Source: Eubacteriales bacterium (GTDB taxonomy: Bacteria > Bacillota > Clostridia > Lachnospirales > Lachnospiraceae). Taken from it: a stretch of DNA of 64,000 nucleotides. The stretch is taken from positions 1-64,000 of the forward strand of contig JAUNGC010000010.1 of NCBI GenBank assembly GCA_030524745.1, given 5' to 3'. The notes under the pieces are model-generated. The model saw only the letters and a list, made by a program, of their open reading frames with translations, did not search any database and had not been told where the DNA came from. Shown here piece after piece: positions 46,063 to 56,815 of the stretch; the first letter of the stretch is position 1; each line of letters opens with the position of its first letter. The translations under genes were made by a program, and so were the position numbers.

Positions 46063-48930
46063 ATGGAACAGGCAAAGAAGATGCTCTCCCGGAAAAACAG
46101 CATTATCATCCGGGGAGCGAATGAACATAATCTGAAAAATATTGACGTGGATATTCCCCGGGATGCGCTGGTGGTGCTGACCGGACTTTCCGGTTCGGGA
46201 AAATCATCCCTGGCGTTTGATACCATTTATGCGGAGGGGCAGCGCCGTTATATGGAGTCTCTCTCCTCCTATGCCCGGCAGTTTCTGGGGCAGATGGAAA
46301 AGCCCGATGTGGAAAAAATCGAGGGACTTTCGCCGGCCATTTCGATTGACCAGAAGTCCACAAACCGAAATCCCCGTTCCACGGTGGGAACCGTGACGGA
46401 AATTTACGATTATTTCCGTCTTCTGTATGCCAGAATCGGCATTCCGCACTGTCCAAACTGCGGTAAAGAGATCAAAAAACAGAGCGTGGACCAGATGGTG
46501 GATCAGATCATGGCCATGCCGGAAGGCACCAGAATTCAGCTTCTTGCGCCGGTGGTCAGGGGCCGGAAAGGTCGTCATGAGAAAGTGCTGGACCGGGCGG
46601 CAAAGAGCGGTTATGTGCGGGTGCGGATCGACGGGAATCTGTATGAACTTTCCGAAGAAATCAAGCTGGATAAAAATATTAAGCATAACATTGAAATTGT
46701 GGTGGACAGGCTGATCGTCAAACCCGGCATTGAGCGGCGCCTGACGGATTCCATTGAGAATGTGATGGGGCTTTCCGAAGGCCTGTTGTTTGTGGATCTG
46801 GTTGGTACGGATGCGGAGATGCTGACTTTCAGCCAAAGCTTTTCCTGCCCGGACTGCGGCGTCAGCGTGGATGAAATCGAACCCAGAAGTTTTTCCTTCA
46901 ACAATCCCTTCGGCGCCTGCCCGGATTGCTATGGCCTTGGCTATAAGATGGAATTTGCGCCGGAACTGATGATTCCCGACAGGTCTTTGAGCATCAATCA
47001 GGGAGCGATTGTTGTGACGGGGTGGCAGAGCTGCTATCAGCCGGGATCCTTCACCAACGCGATTTTACAGGCGCTGTCAAAGGAATATCATTTCAGTCTG
47101 GATACGCCCTTTCAGGATTATCCGGAGGAAATTCAGGATATGCTGCTGCATGGAACAAACGGAAGGGAAGTGATTGTCTATTATGAGGGACAGAGGGGAA
47201 AAGGCCAGTATCCTGTCGCCTTTGAAGGGCTGATCAGGAGCGTGCAGCGCAAATACCGGGAAACGGCTTCCGATATCATGAAGCAGGAATATGAATCTTT
47301 TATGCGGATCACGCCCTGTAAACTCTGTAAAGGACAGCGCCTGAAACGGGAAGCGCTGGCGGTCACCATATGCGATAAAAATATTTATGAGGTCACCTCC
47401 ATGTTTATCGGAGAACTGCAGGATTTCATTTCCAATCTGACTCTGACGAAACAGCAGATGCTGATCGGAGAACAGATTCTGAAAGAAATCAGGGCGAGAG
47501 TCGGATTTCTGATCAATGTGGGGCTGGATTATCTTTCTTTGTCGAGAGCCACAGGCACTCTGTCGGGCGGAGAAGCGCAGCGGATCAGGCTGGCCAATCA
47601 GATTGGCTCCGGTCTGGTGGGCGTCTGCTACATTCTGGACGAACCCAGCATCGGTCTGCATCAGAGGGACAACGATAAGCTGCTGAATGCGTTGAAAAAT
47701 CTGCGGGACCTGGGCAATACGCTGATCGTGGTGGAACATGACGAAGATACGATGCGGGCGGCGGACTATATTGTGGACGTAGGCCCTGGCGCGGGTTCTC
47801 ACGGCGGAGAGATTGTGGCCTGCGGCACCGTGGAGGATATCATGAACACGCCGGAATCCATCACCGGGCAGTATTTGAGCGGCGTTTTGAAGATTCCGGT
47901 TCCGGCATCGCGCCGTACGCCCAACGGCTGGCTTACAGTCCGGAAAGCTGCGGAAAATAATTTAAAGAACATCGACGTGCGTTTTCCTGTCGGCGTATTC
48001 ACCTGTGTGACGGGCGTTTCCGGATCGGGCAAATCGTCTCTGGTAAATGAGATTCTTTATAAGCATCTGGCACGGGATCTGAACCGGGCGAGATGCATTC
48101 CCGGAAAGCATGCGGGCATTGACGGGATCGAACAGTTGGACAAGGTCATCGATATCGACCAGTCTCCGATCGGGCGGACGCCCCGTTCCAATCCGGCGAC
48201 CTATACCGGCGTATTTGATATGATCCGCGACCTGTTCGCGTCCACGGCGGACGCCAAAGCGAAGGGCTATAAAAAGGGACGTTTCAGCTTCAACGTCAGG
48301 GGCGGCCGCTGCGAAGCCTGCAGCGGCGACGGCATCATCAAAATTGAGATGCATTTCCTGCCCGACGTTTATGTGCCCTGCGAGGTCTGCGGCGGTAAGC
48401 GTTATAACAGAGAAACGCTGGATGTAAAATATAAGGGCAAAAGTATTTTTGATGTGCTCGATATGACGGTGGAAGAAGCGCTGCCCTTTTTTGAAAATGT
48501 GCCCAGCATTCATAATAAGATTCAGACGCTTTATGACGTGGGGCTTTCCTATGTGAAACTGGGGCAGCCTTCCACGGAACTATCCGGCGGCGAGGCGCAG
48601 CGCATTAAGCTGGCGACGGAACTTTCCAGACGCAGCACGGGAAAGACGATCTACATTCTGGACGAGCCCACTACGGGACTGCATTTTGCGGATGTGCACA
48701 AGCTGATCGATATTCTGCACCGGCTGACCGAAGGCGGCAATACGGTGGTTGTGATCGAACACAACCTTGACGTGATCAAGACGGCGGATTATATCATCGA
48801 TATCGGACCGGAAGGCGGATTAAACGGCGGTACTATCATCGCCCAGGGAACGCCGGAGGAAGTGGCGAAGAATCCGGATTCCTACACGGGCCATTATGTG
48901 AAAAAGATGCTGGAGCGGGATCCGGAGTGA
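46063..48930 (+). CDS. uvrA: Excinuclease ABC subunit A
   Basis: About 955 residues. Starts at TTG 46039, ATG 46051 and ATG 46063 are possible; I use 46063. Two ABC ATPase halves are seen: [14 protein letters not shown] with [12 protein letters not shown], and [14 protein letters not shown] with [12 protein letters not shown]. Zinc-finger cysteines include [16 protein letters not shown] to CPDCYGLG and CEACSGDG to [10 protein letters not shown]. It recognises DNA damage with UvrB; the gene lies 49 nt behind uvrB. Confidence 0.97.
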   Translation: MEQAKKMLSRKNSIIIRGANEHNLKNIDVDIPRDALVVLTGLSGSGKSSLAFDTIYAEGQRRYMESLSSYARQFLGQMEKPDVEKIEGLSPAISIDQKSTNRNPRSTVGTVTEIYDYFRLLYARIGIPHCPNCGKEIKKQSVDQMVDQIMAMPEGTRIQLLAPVVRGRKGRHEKVLDRAAKSGYVRVRIDGNLYELSEEIKLDKNIKHNIEIVVDRLIVKPGIERRLTDSIENVMGLSEGLLFVDLVGTDAEMLTFSQSFSCPDCGVSVDEIEPRSFSFNNPFGACPDCYGLGYKMEFAPELMIPDRSLSINQGAIVVTGWQSCYQPGSFTNAILQALSKEYHFSLDTPFQDYPEEIQDMLLHGTNGREVIVYYEGQRGKGQYPVAFEGLIRSVQRKYRETASDIMKQEYESFMRITPCKLCKGQRLKREALAVTICDKNIYEVTSMFIGELQDFISNLTLTKQQMLIGEQILKEIRARVGFLINVGLDYLSLSRATGTLSGGEAQRIRLANQIGSGLVGVCYILDEPSIGLHQRDNDKLLNALKNLRDLGNTLIVVEHDEDTMRAADYIVDVGPGAGSHGGEIVACGTVEDIMNTPESITGQYLSGVLKIPVPASRRTPNGWLTVRKAAENNLKNIDVRFPVGVFTCVTGVSGSGKSSLVNEILYKHLARDLNRARCIPGKHAGIDGIEQLDKVIDIDQSPIGRTPRSNPATYTGVFDMIRDLFASTADAKAKGYKKGRFSFNVRGGRCEACSGDGIIKIEMHFLPDVYVPCEVCGGKRYNRETLDVKYKGKSIFDVLDMTVEEALPFFENVPSIHNKIQTLYDVGLSYVKLGQPSTELSGGEAQRIKLATELSRRSTGKTIYILDEPTTGLHFADVHKLIDILHRLTEGGNTVVVIEHNLDVIKTADYIIDIGPEGGLNGGTIIAQGTPEEVAKNPDSYTGHYVKKMLERDPE

Positions 48931-49011
48931 GCCGGATTCCCATGGCTTTGGCGGTTGCGGTCCGGCAGCGCGCAAATGTAACAAGAAAACGTTAAAATTT
49001 TATGAACCCTC

Positions 49012-49040
49012 TTCCATTCCGGAATTTTTTACGCTATAAT
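49012..49040 (+). promoter_or_regulatory. Promoter of mreB
   Basis: A perfect TATAAT (49035-49040) is preceded at 17 nt by TTCCAT, a weak -35. The leader to the mreB start is about 135 nt and contains a small GGGGC/GCCC hairpin. Confidence 0.5.
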
Positions 49041-49183
49041 GGACGCGGACTATCAAAAAAGGGGCGTAGTATGCCCTGTTGTAACCTGGAAATGCAGAAG
49101 GTTGCGGCTGTTTAATATAGAGTGAAATTGGGAATGATGTGAACGCGGGGTGCGTTTGCGCGCAGATGGAAGGAGACGAAGGC

Positions 49184-50173
49184 ATGCAGTATACAGATAT
49201 CGGAATTGATCTGGGAACAGCGAGTATTTTGGTTTATATAAGAGGGAAGGGCGTCGTTTTAAAGGAGCCTTCCGTTGTGGCTTTTGACAGGGATACGAAC
49301 AAGATCAAGGCGATCGGCGAGGATGCGCGTCTGATGCTTGGCCGTACGCCGGGCAATATTGTGGCGGTGAGACCGCTGCGCCAGGGCGTTATTTCCGACT
49401 ATACCGTGACGGAGAAGATGATGAAGTATTTCATCCAGAAGGCTTTGGGAAAGAAGTCTTTCCGCAGACCCAGAATCGCAGTCTGCGTGCCCAGCGGCGT
49501 TACGGAAGTGGAGAAGAAGGCGGTAGAGGACGCTACTTATCAGGCGGGCGCAAGGGACGTTTCGATTATCGAAGAGCCGATTGCGGCTGCGATCGGCGCG
49601 GGAATTGATATTTCCAGACCCTGCGGCAACATGATTGTGGATATCGGCGGCGGTACCGCTGATATCGCGGTGATTTCGCTGGGCGGCACGGTGGTCAGCG
49701 CGTCCATCAAGATCGCGGGCGACGATTTTGATGAAGCGATTGTGCGTTATATGCGCAAAAAGCATAACCTCCTGATCGGAGAACGTACCGCTGAGGATAT
49801 TAAGATCAAGATCGGAACGGCGTTTAAACGGCCGGAACCGGATTATATGGACGTGAGAGGCCGGAATCTGGTGACAGGTTTGCCTAAGACGATTACGGTT
49901 TCTTCGGAGGAAACGGAGGAAGCGCTGAAAGAGCCCACGATGCAGATTGTAGAGGCGATTCACGGCGTGCTGGAGAAGACGCCTCCGGAACTTGCGGCTG
50001 ATATTGCGGACAGAGGGATTGTTCTGACCGGCGGCGGCAGTCTGCTGCGCGGCCTGGAGGAACTGATTGCGGACAGAACCGGAATCAATACGATGACAGC
50101 AGAAGATCCGATGACAGCGGTGGCGATTGGAACAGGAAAATATGTGGAATTTCTGGGCGGGTACCGTGAATAA
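49184..50173 (+). CDS. mreB: Rod-shape-determining protein MreB
   Basis: 329 residues from ATG 49184, with AAGGAG upstream; the frame extends to GTG 49139 without homology. Actin-fold phosphate motifs are visible: DIGIDLGTASILVYI, VVDIGGGTADIAVISLGG and IVLTGGGSLLRGLEE, with SIIEEPIAAAIGAGI between. It guides side-wall peptidoglycan synthesis. The gene is not accompanied by mreC or mreD here, so it may be an Mbl-like paralogue. Confidence 0.92.
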   Translation: MQYTDIGIDLGTASILVYIRGKGVVLKEPSVVAFDRDTNKIKAIGEDARLMLGRTPGNIVAVRPLRQGVISDYTVTEKMMKYFIQKALGKKSFRRPRIAVCVPSGVTEVEKKAVEDATYQAGARDVSIIEEPIAAAIGAGIDISRPCGNMIVDIGGGTADIAVISLGGTVVSASIKIAGDDFDEAIVRYMRKKHNLLIGERTAEDIKIKIGTAFKRPEPDYMDVRGRNLVTGLPKTITVSSEETEEALKEPTMQIVEAIHGVLEKTPPELAADIADRGIVLTGGGSLLRGLEELIADRTGINTMTAEDPMTAVAIGTGKYVEFLGGYRE

Positions 50174-50210
50174 AGCGGCAGGAAGTCCGGAATTTCCGAC
50201 AGGAAATCAA

Positions 50211-50246
50211 ATGCGGGCGGCCTGACGGCGGTCCGCGTGTTTTTTA
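50211..50246 (+). terminator. Terminator after mreB
   Basis: ATGCGG (50211-50216) pairs with CCGCGT (50233-50238, one G-U), with an inner GCC/GGC stem around TGAC, followed by GTTTTTT. Confidence 0.65.
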
Positions 50247-50279
50247 TACGATACGCTTTAGAAGCATTGGAGGATGCAG

Positions 50280-52529
50280 TTGGAACAGTTAAGCGGATAT
50301 GTGTCCCATGTCATATACCGGAATGCGGCGAACGGCTACACGGTGTTTGAATTGAAAAGTGAAGAGGAAGTGACCTGCGTCGGAACCTTTCAGTCTCTGG
50401 ACGAGGGAGAAATTCTGGAACTGACGGGCGAATTTACGGAGCATGCGGTCTATGGCAGCCAGTTCAAAGTCGCTTCTTTTCAGATCGCGTCTCCGGAGGA
50501 CGCCGCGGGCATGGAGCGGTATCTGGGCTCCGGCGCGATCAAGGGGATCGGCGCTTCTTTGGCGGCCCGCATCGTGAAACGCTTCGGAAAGGATACGTTT
50601 CGCATTATCGAAGAGGAACCGGAGCGGCTGGCGGAAATCAAAGGAATCAGCGAGCGCAAGGCCAGGGATATCGCGGTGCAGATGGAAGAAAAGCGGGAGA
50701 TGCGGGAGGCGATGATCTATCTGCAGCGTTACGGCATTTCCAATACGCTGGCGGTTAAAATTTATGAAGCCTATGGCAGCAGACTTTACGGGATTCTGGA
50801 GGAGAATCCCTATAAGCTGGCGGACGATATTGACGGAATCGGTTTTAAGAAGGCGGATGAACTGGCCGCAAAAATCGGAATACATACGGATTCGGACTAT
50901 CGGATCCGGAGCGGAATTCTCTATACATTGCTGCAGGCGTCCGGCGAGGGACATGTCTATTTGCCGGGCAGCATGCTGGTGAAACGGGCGGCGGATCTTC
51001 TGGAACTGCCGCTGGAGGCGGTGGAAGATCAGATTCCGAATCTGGCAATGGATAAGAAGCTGGTGGTAAAAAAAGAAGGGGAAGATACGCTGTGTTATGC
51101 TTCCGGTTTCTATTATGCGGAACTTTCCTGCGCAAGAATGCTTTCCGAACTGAACATGGCCCTGGTGTTTGGCGGCGAAGTGCAGGATTCGGAAGAAGAG
51201 AAAATTTTATGCAGGATCGAAAAAATGCAGCGGCAGGAAGAACTGGAACTGGACGGTCTGCAGAAACAGGCCGTGCTGGAAAGTGTGAAACACAGCATTT
51301 TGATTCTCACGGGCGGCCCCGGCACCGGAAAGACGACGACCATCAACATGATGATCCGCTATTTTGAAGAAGAAGGGCTGGATCTGTTTCTGGCGGCGCC
51401 CACCGGGCGGGCGGCCAAGCGGATGACGGAAGCGACCGGCTATGAGGCCAGGACCATTCACCGGATGCTGGAATTATCCGGAATGGCGCCGGAGGAAGGC
51501 CGCAGGGCCAGCTTTGAACGGAACGAGGATAATCCGCTGGAAGCGGACGTGGTCATCGTGGACGAGATGTCCATGGTGGATATTTACTTGTTTCAGGCAT
51601 TGCTCAAGGCGATCAGTCCGGGAACCAGGCTGATTCTGGTGGGAGATCAGAACCAGCTTCCCAGCGTCGGCCCGGGACAGGTTTTGCATGATCTGATCGA
51701 AAGCGGCGCGTTTCCCGTGGTCAGACTGCAGAAAATTTTCCGGCAGGCCGGGGAGAGCGACATTGTCGTGAACGCGCATCGCATCAACCGCGGGGAAGAG
51801 ATCAACCTGGATAACAAGAGCCGGGATTTTTTCTTCCTGGAAAGGAGCAGCGTGCCTGTCGTCTATAAGCATATGATACAGTTGATCCGTGAAAAACTCC
51901 CGCCCTATGTGAAGGCGCATCCGTTTGATATTCAGGTGCTGACGCCCATGAGAAAGGGAAATCTGGGCGTGGAAACGCTGAATGGAATTTTGCAGACTTA
52001 TCTGAACCCGGCAGATGCTTCCAAAAAGGAAGCGCAGATCGGAGAGACGCTGTTTCGGGAAGGGGATAAGGTCATGCAGACGAAAAACAACTACCAGTTG
52101 GAGTGGGAGGTTGTGAGCCGGTACGGAATACCGATCGACAGAGGAGTCGGTATTTTTAACGGAGATATGGGGGTAATTAAGGAGATTCAGGAACCGGTGC
52201 AGACGGTGATCGTGGAATATGATGAACACCGCCGCGTGACCTACGGCTATTCCCAGATGGAGGAAGTGGAACTGGCCTATGCGATCACGATTCATAAATC
52301 CCAGGGCAGCGAGTATCCGGCTGTTATCATGCCGCTGATGGGTGGGCCGAGGATGCTGTTTAACCGGAATCTTCTTTATACCGGCGTGACGCGGGCGAGG
52401 GACTGCGTTACCATTTTGGGGAACAGACAGGTTGTGGAAGAGATGATCGCAAATGCCAGCGAAGCAAAGCGATATACCAGTCTGGACAAGAGGATACGGG
52501 AGTTGGAAGGAGAAACTTGCTCACAGTAA
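50280..52529 (+). CDS. recD2: RecD2-like ATP-dependent DNA helicase
   Basis: About 749 residues. TTG 50280 lies six bases after GGAGG, whereas ATG 50274 touches that site, so TTG is favoured. The N-terminal region has helix-hairpin-helix elements (YLGSGAIKGIGASLAARIVKRFG), and the SF1B helicase core has GGPGTGKTTTINMMI, VVIVDEMSMVD, LVGDQNQLPSVGPGQV and ITIHKSQGSEYPAVIMP. Length and order match RecD2 proteins lacking RecBC partners. It probably acts in DNA repair or replication-fork processing. Confidence 0.93.
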   Translation: MEQLSGYVSHVIYRNAANGYTVFELKSEEEVTCVGTFQSLDEGEILELTGEFTEHAVYGSQFKVASFQIASPEDAAGMERYLGSGAIKGIGASLAARIVKRFGKDTFRIIEEEPERLAEIKGISERKARDIAVQMEEKREMREAMIYLQRYGISNTLAVKIYEAYGSRLYGILEENPYKLADDIDGIGFKKADELAAKIGIHTDSDYRIRSGILYTLLQASGEGHVYLPGSMLVKRAADLLELPLEAVEDQIPNLAMDKKLVVKKEGEDTLCYASGFYYAELSCARMLSELNMALVFGGEVQDSEEEKILCRIEKMQRQEELELDGLQKQAVLESVKHSILILTGGPGTGKTTTINMMIRYFEEEGLDLFLAAPTGRAAKRMTEATGYEARTIHRMLELSGMAPEEGRRASFERNEDNPLEADVVIVDEMSMVDIYLFQALLKAISPGTRLILVGDQNQLPSVGPGQVLHDLIESGAFPVVRLQKIFRQAGESDIVVNAHRINRGEEINLDNKSRDFFFLERSSVPVVYKHMIQLIREKLPPYVKAHPFDIQVLTPMRKGNLGVETLNGILQTYLNPADASKKEAQIGETLFREGDKVMQTKNNYQLEWEVVSRYGIPIDRGVGIFNGDMGVIKEIQEPVQTVIVEYDEHRRVTYGYSQMEEVELAYAITIHKSQGSEYPAVIMPLMGGPRMLFNRNLLYTGVTRARDCVTILGNRQVVEEMIANASEAKRYTSLDKRIRELEGETCSQ

Positions 52530-53221
52530 AAGATCTTTTATTTCCAAGAAGATGTCCGGTATGCGACAGGCCGGTGAAACCGGCAGGCGCATTGATTTGC
52601 GCGGCGTGCGCGCCGAAGCTGAAATATGTCGGAGAGCCTGTCTGTTTAAAGTGCGGGAAAGAACTCAAAAGGCCGGAACAGGAATATTGTTTTGACTGCG
52701 CGCATAAGAAACATGAATATGACAGGGGAATCTCTTTATACCAATATGCGGGCATAAGAAAAACGGTATACCGGTTTAAATATGGCGGACGTCTGGAATA
52801 CGCTGATTTTCTGGGAAGAGAGATGGCGGGTCGGCTGGGAAAACAGATTCTGGCATGGAGGCCGGACGCGTTGATTCCCGTGCCGCTTCATCCGAAAAGG
52901 ATGCGAAAGCGGGGATACAATCAGGCGCAGCTTCTGGCAGACAAAACGGGGAAGCTGTTGGGGATTCCCGTGGTTAGCGACTGGCTTTTGCGTACGAAGA
53001 ATACAGTTCCGCAAAAACTGCTGGACGGACGCGCCCGCCAAAATAATTTGAAAAGGGCTTTTAAAATAGGGCGAAATGATGTAAAATTAAAAGCGATTGT
53101 AATTATTGATGACATCTATACGACAGGAAGCACTGTTGATGAAATTGCAGTAACTTGCAGACAACATGGCGTTCAACAAATATATTTTGCCGCGCTTTCC
53201 ATTGGAAGCGGAACGGAGTGA
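52517..53221 (+). CDS. ComF-family amidophosphoribosyltransferase-like protein
   Basis: 234 residues from TTG 52517 (GGAAGGAG upstream), overlapping recD2 by 13 nt. The N-terminus has paired cysteines of a zinc-binding region (CPVCDRP, CAAC, CLKCG, CFDC) and the C-terminus a phosphoribosyltransferase motif, VIIDDIYTTGSTVDE. This is the ComFC pattern, linked to DNA uptake or handling in other Firmicutes. Coupling with recD2 supports a role in DNA metabolism. Confidence 0.88.
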   Translation: MLTVKDLLFPRRCPVCDRPVKPAGALICAACAPKLKYVGEPVCLKCGKELKRPEQEYCFDCAHKKHEYDRGISLYQYAGIRKTVYRFKYGGRLEYADFLGREMAGRLGKQILAWRPDALIPVPLHPKRMRKRGYNQAQLLADKTGKLLGIPVVSDWLLRTKNTVPQKLLDGRARQNNLKRAFKIGRNDVKLKAIVIIDDIYTTGSTVDEIAVTCRQHGVQQIYFAALSIGSGTE

Positions 53222-53248
53222 ACGCGGCGGCTGCAGATAGGAGAATGG

Positions 53249-53638
53249 ATGGTAAACGAAGAGAAAGTTCTGCGGATGACCAAAATGGCGTCGTATGAGG
53301 CGAAGGAAGGAAAGAAGGATAAGGCGGTAGCCGGATATTTCAGAGGCGATTATATCGGAATGCAGATGATCATATCCTTTCTTGTCATTACGGTCGCTTT
53401 TCTGGTGGTGTTCGGCATTTATTTATGCCTGAACTTTGAAACGGTGATGGCGGGCATTTATTCCATGGATCTGGCAGCGGCCGGAAAAAAGCTTCTGGTG
53501 ATTTATCTGGTGGCGCTGGCGGTTTATCTGGTTATGACATATGTGGTTTATCTGATCCGCTATGCGAAAGCGAAAAAGCATTTACGTGTGTTTCTGGAAT
53601 ATCTGAATTGTCTGGAGGACACGGAGGAAGAGGTCTGA
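53249..53638 (+). CDS. Small membrane protein of unknown function
   Basis: 129 residues with two clear membrane helices (MIISFLVITVAFLVVFGIYLCL and LLVIYLVALAVYLVMTYVVYLI), a lysine-rich N-terminal cytoplasmic part and an acidic C-terminus. I do not recognise a named family. AGGAGA precedes the start. It lies 13 nt ahead of the next membrane protein gene and in line with cdaA, so it probably belongs to the same transcription unit. Confidence 0.75.
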   Translation: MVNEEKVLRMTKMASYEAKEGKKDKAVAGYFRGDYIGMQMIISFLVITVAFLVVFGIYLCLNFETVMAGIYSMDLAAAGKKLLVIYLVALAVYLVMTYVVYLIRYAKAKKHLRVFLEYLNCLEDTEEEV

Positions 53639-53651
53639 GAGGATACGGAAT

Positions 53652-54629
53652 ATGAGAAATTTACTTGAGATGAAGGAATATATCAAAGGCTTTTATGCGA
53701 AATATGAAGAATTTGTCGTTCCCGTTCTGAAATTTTTGCTGGGATTTATACTGTTTCTTACAATTAACGGACGTCTTGGCTATATGAATAAGATTAACAG
53801 CCCGGTGATTGTAGTGGTGGCGGCGCTGTTGTGTTCCTTTATGCCGTTGGGCGTGATGGTATTTCTGTGCGCGGTTTTTTTGCTGTTGCACGCGTATGCG
53901 CTGTCGCTGGAATGCATGGCGGCCCTGCTGATCGCATATTTGTTTGTCGGGGTGTTCTATTTCCGTTTTTCGCCGAAGAATCACCTGCTTTTGCTTTTAA
54001 GTCCGCTTTTGTTTATTTTAAAGATTCCGTATGTGCTGCCGCTTGCCGCAGGACTTTTCGGAACTCCGGCAACGGCGGTTCCCGTTATATGCGGCGTGGT
54101 GATCTACTATGTCCTGGCTTATATGACGGGCAATGCGAATGCGCTGGGCGCGGGAGAGAGCGATTCGGCGCTGCAGCGTTTTAAAGATGTGACCACCGGC
54201 GTTACCGGCAACAGGGAAATGATTATCGTGGCGGTTGCTTTTGCGATTACAGTGCTTCTGGTTTATGCGATCCGAAGGATGAGTATCAATTATTCAAGAG
54301 CGACCGCGATTTTGGTCGGGACTCTGGCGGATATTGTGATCCTTCTGGTGGGAGACTTGATGTATGACGCTAACTTTTCGATACCGGCCGTGATTTTCGG
54401 AAGTATCGCGGCGGCGCTGCTGGCGCTCATCATGCAGTTTTTCCATTTTACGCTGGACTATGCGAGGACCGAAAAAGTTCAGTTTGAAGACGACGAATAC
54501 TATTATTATGTAAAAGCGGTTCCCAAGATGGCTGTCGCCGTTCCTGAAAAAAGAGTGAAGAAGATTACCACCCAGCGTGCCGGAGAGGGGACGCGCCGCA
54601 GCCACAGCAAAGGGAAAAGCAGAAAATAA
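53652..54629 (+). CDS. Multi-pass membrane protein of unknown function upstream of cdaA
   Basis: 325 residues with eight or more hydrophobic helices spread over residues 20-275, a cytoplasmic acidic patch (VQFEDDEYYYYVKAVPK) and a very basic C-terminus (RAGEGTRRSHSKGKSRK). No catalytic motif is recognised. The next gene, cdaA, follows after 15 nt. Constant adjacency to the c-di-AMP cyclase would suggest envelope or osmotic homeostasis, but this is only inference. Confidence 0.75.
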   Translation: MRNLLEMKEYIKGFYAKYEEFVVPVLKFLLGFILFLTINGRLGYMNKINSPVIVVVAALLCSFMPLGVMVFLCAVFLLLHAYALSLECMAALLIAYLFVGVFYFRFSPKNHLLLLLSPLLFILKIPYVLPLAAGLFGTPATAVPVICGVVIYYVLAYMTGNANALGAGESDSALQRFKDVTTGVTGNREMIIVAVAFAITVLLVYAIRRMSINYSRATAILVGTLADIVILLVGDLMYDANFSIPAVIFGSIAAALLALIMQFFHFTLDYARTEKVQFEDDEYYYYVKAVPKMAVAVPEKRVKKITTQRAGEGTRRSHSKGKSRK

Positions 54630-54644
54630 GCAGGATTTTAGAGC

Positions 54645-55511
54645 ATGGAGCAGATTAGGGAGTTTGCAGACAAATATTTAACAAATATACAGTTCATAAG
54701 CCCGATGGATGTGGTGGAAATTATCATCATATCTATTATGGTTTATTATGTGATGGTTTTTATCAAAAATACGAGAGCATGGTCCTTGCTGAAGGGCGTG
54801 TTTTTCATTATGGTATTTTTGGTAATCGCGCAGCTTCTCCATATGAATACGATCGTCTGGATTGCGAAGAGCGCTTTCCAGCTTGCGGCCATTGCGCTCA
54901 TTGTCATATTGCAGCCGGAACTTCGTAAGGCGCTGGAACAGCTTGGAAAACGGGATTTTATCTATACGATACTTCCCTTTGACCTGGGCAGTAAGGGCGA
55001 AGAGGGATTGTTTTCGGATAAGACGGTCCGGGAGATTACGAAGGCCTGCGTGGAAATGGGAAAGGTGAAGACAGGCGCGCTTATTGTCGTGAAACAGAAG
55101 GATGCTTTGACCGAATATGAAAGAACGGGAATTGAAGTCGACGGCATTGTAACGAATCAGCTTCTGATTAATATTTTTGAGCATAATACGCCGCTGCATG
55201 ACGGGGCTGTGATTATCCGCGGGGACAGGGTGTCCTATGCGACCTGTTATCTGCCGCTGTCCGATAATATGCAGTTGAGCAAGGAATTGGGGACCAGGCA
55301 CCGCGCCGGAGTGGGAATTTCCGAGGCGACGGATTCCATGACGGTCATTGTTTCAGAAGAAACCGGTAAAATCAGCGTTGCATATAAAGGAGAACTTTTC
55401 AGAGGGCTAAACGCGCAGGAGTTAGAGGGAAAACTGAGATCCATTCAGAATAAGGTTACGGAGGAAAAAGAGCGCAAACGCCGGAAAGGACGGGCCGGAA
55501 ATGAAAAATAA
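54645..55511 (+). CDS. cdaA: Diadenylate cyclase CdaA
   Basis: 288 residues: three N-terminal membrane helices followed by a DAC (DisA_N) domain. The DGA motif is in LHDGAVIIRGDRVSYATC and the RHR motif in GTRHRAGVGISEATDS, both needed to make c-di-AMP from two ATP. The gene overlaps cdaR by 11 nt and glmM follows, the standard cdaA-cdaR-glmM order. CdaR and GlmM modulate the cyclase in other Firmicutes. Confidence 0.96.
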   Translation: MEQIREFADKYLTNIQFISPMDVVEIIIISIMVYYVMVFIKNTRAWSLLKGVFFIMVFLVIAQLLHMNTIVWIAKSAFQLAAIALIVILQPELRKALEQLGKRDFIYTILPFDLGSKGEEGLFSDKTVREITKACVEMGKVKTGALIVVKQKDALTEYERTGIEVDGIVTNQLLINIFEHNTPLHDGAVIIRGDRVSYATCYLPLSDNMQLSKELGTRHRAGVGISEATDSMTVIVSEETGKISVAYKGELFRGLNAQELEGKLRSIQNKVTEEKERKRRKGRAGNEK

Positions 55512-56769
55512 ACTGATGCATAATCTGGGACTGAAAATCATGGCCCTTTTGTTTTCCGCTGTTCTGTGGATGATTGCGACGGGCATCAATAACCCCGTGG
55601 AAACCACAAATATTTCCAATGTTCAGGTACAATTGACCAATACAGGGGGGATTACCGGACGTAACCAAACTTATAAGGTGCTGGAAAATACGGATGTTGT
55701 GAGAGTGACGGTGAAAGCGCCGAAATCCGTTTTGGGTAATATCAGCAGAGAAAATATTACGGTAAAAGCGGATTGTACAAAGATGACAGAAGATAACATG
55801 GTGCCGATTGAAGTTTCGGTCAATGATTATCTGGAAAAGGACATTGAGAATATCACAACCGATAAAAAGTATGTTAAGCTCGAAATAGAAAACAGAATGA
55901 CGGAGCAGCTTGGCATTGAAGTGGTGAAAAACGGGACGCTGCCGGAAGGATACGCCACCGGCACGATTTCCACAGAGACCAATACGATGAGCATATCGGG
56001 ACCGGAATCCGTGATCAGTCCGATAAAACGGGCGGTTGTGGAGGTTTCTTTGGATGGGGTGACTTCTGATATCGGCATGGAAGCGCAGATTAAACTTCTG
56101 GATGAAGAGGGAAATGAGGTCAGCAATTCTGCAATTAAAAAGAGCATCGACAGCGTTAAGGTGAATGTGACGATTCTGCCCACAAAAGAAGTTCCTCTGT
56201 CTTATCAGACAATGGGAACCCCGGCGGATGGATACGCTGTGACGGGAACGGTTGAGTGCACGCCGGGTACGATCCTGATTGCAGGACGGGAAAGCGTCCT
56301 GCAGGAAATCGACAGAATTGAGATTCCGGAGTCAGAACTGGATATTACGGATGCGCGGGAAAGTTATTCCAAGATGATCGATGTGAGCAAGTATCTTCCG
56401 AGCGGCGTAAGTCTGGGAGACAGCAGTTTCAGCGGATATGTCACGGTTTTTGTGGAGATAGAAGCGATTCGCCGCAAGACAGTCGCAATCAGTACGATAC
56501 AGGTGTTGAATACGCCGGAAGGATGGCTGGCGGAAGTGGTGCCGGATCAGAATCTGAGGGTGACGCTTATCGGCCTGCAGAGATATTTGGATGATGTGGA
56601 TGAGACGACCCTCATTCCGCATGTGGATGTGACATCAATTTTGGATGAAGACGGCAATGTACCTGCTGGGGAGCGGGAAATTGTTGTTAACTTTATCATT
56701 CCGGATCGCGTGCAACAGGAAGCGCCGGTTACGGCGGTCATCCGGTTGACAAAGAGAGCGGAAGAATAG
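55501..56769 (+). CDS. cdaR: CdaA regulator CdaR (YbbR-domain protein)
   Basis: 422 residues: an N-terminal membrane helix (GLKIMALLFSAVLWMIATG) and an extracellular part of four YbbR repeats, recognisable by the recurring pattern seen in VETTNISNVQVQLTNTGG and EIEAIRRKTVAISTIQV. It binds CdaA in the membrane and tunes c-di-AMP output. The start lies inside the last codons of cdaA. Confidence 0.93.
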   Translation: MKNKLMHNLGLKIMALLFSAVLWMIATGINNPVETTNISNVQVQLTNTGGITGRNQTYKVLENTDVVRVTVKAPKSVLGNISRENITVKADCTKMTEDNMVPIEVSVNDYLEKDIENITTDKKYVKLEIENRMTEQLGIEVVKNGTLPEGYATGTISTETNTMSISGPESVISPIKRAVVEVSLDGVTSDIGMEAQIKLLDEEGNEVSNSAIKKSIDSVKVNVTILPTKEVPLSYQTMGTPADGYAVTGTVECTPGTILIAGRESVLQEIDRIEIPESELDITDARESYSKMIDVSKYLPSGVSLGDSSFSGYVTVFVEIEAIRRKTVAISTIQVLNTPEGWLAEVVPDQNLRVTLIGLQRYLDDVDETTLIPHVDVTSILDEDGNVPAGEREIVVNFIIPDRVQQEAPVTAVIRLTKRAEE

Positions 56770-56815
56770 TTGCTGGTTACAGGCGACCGGTAACGAAAAA
56801 TAAGGAGGACACAAA

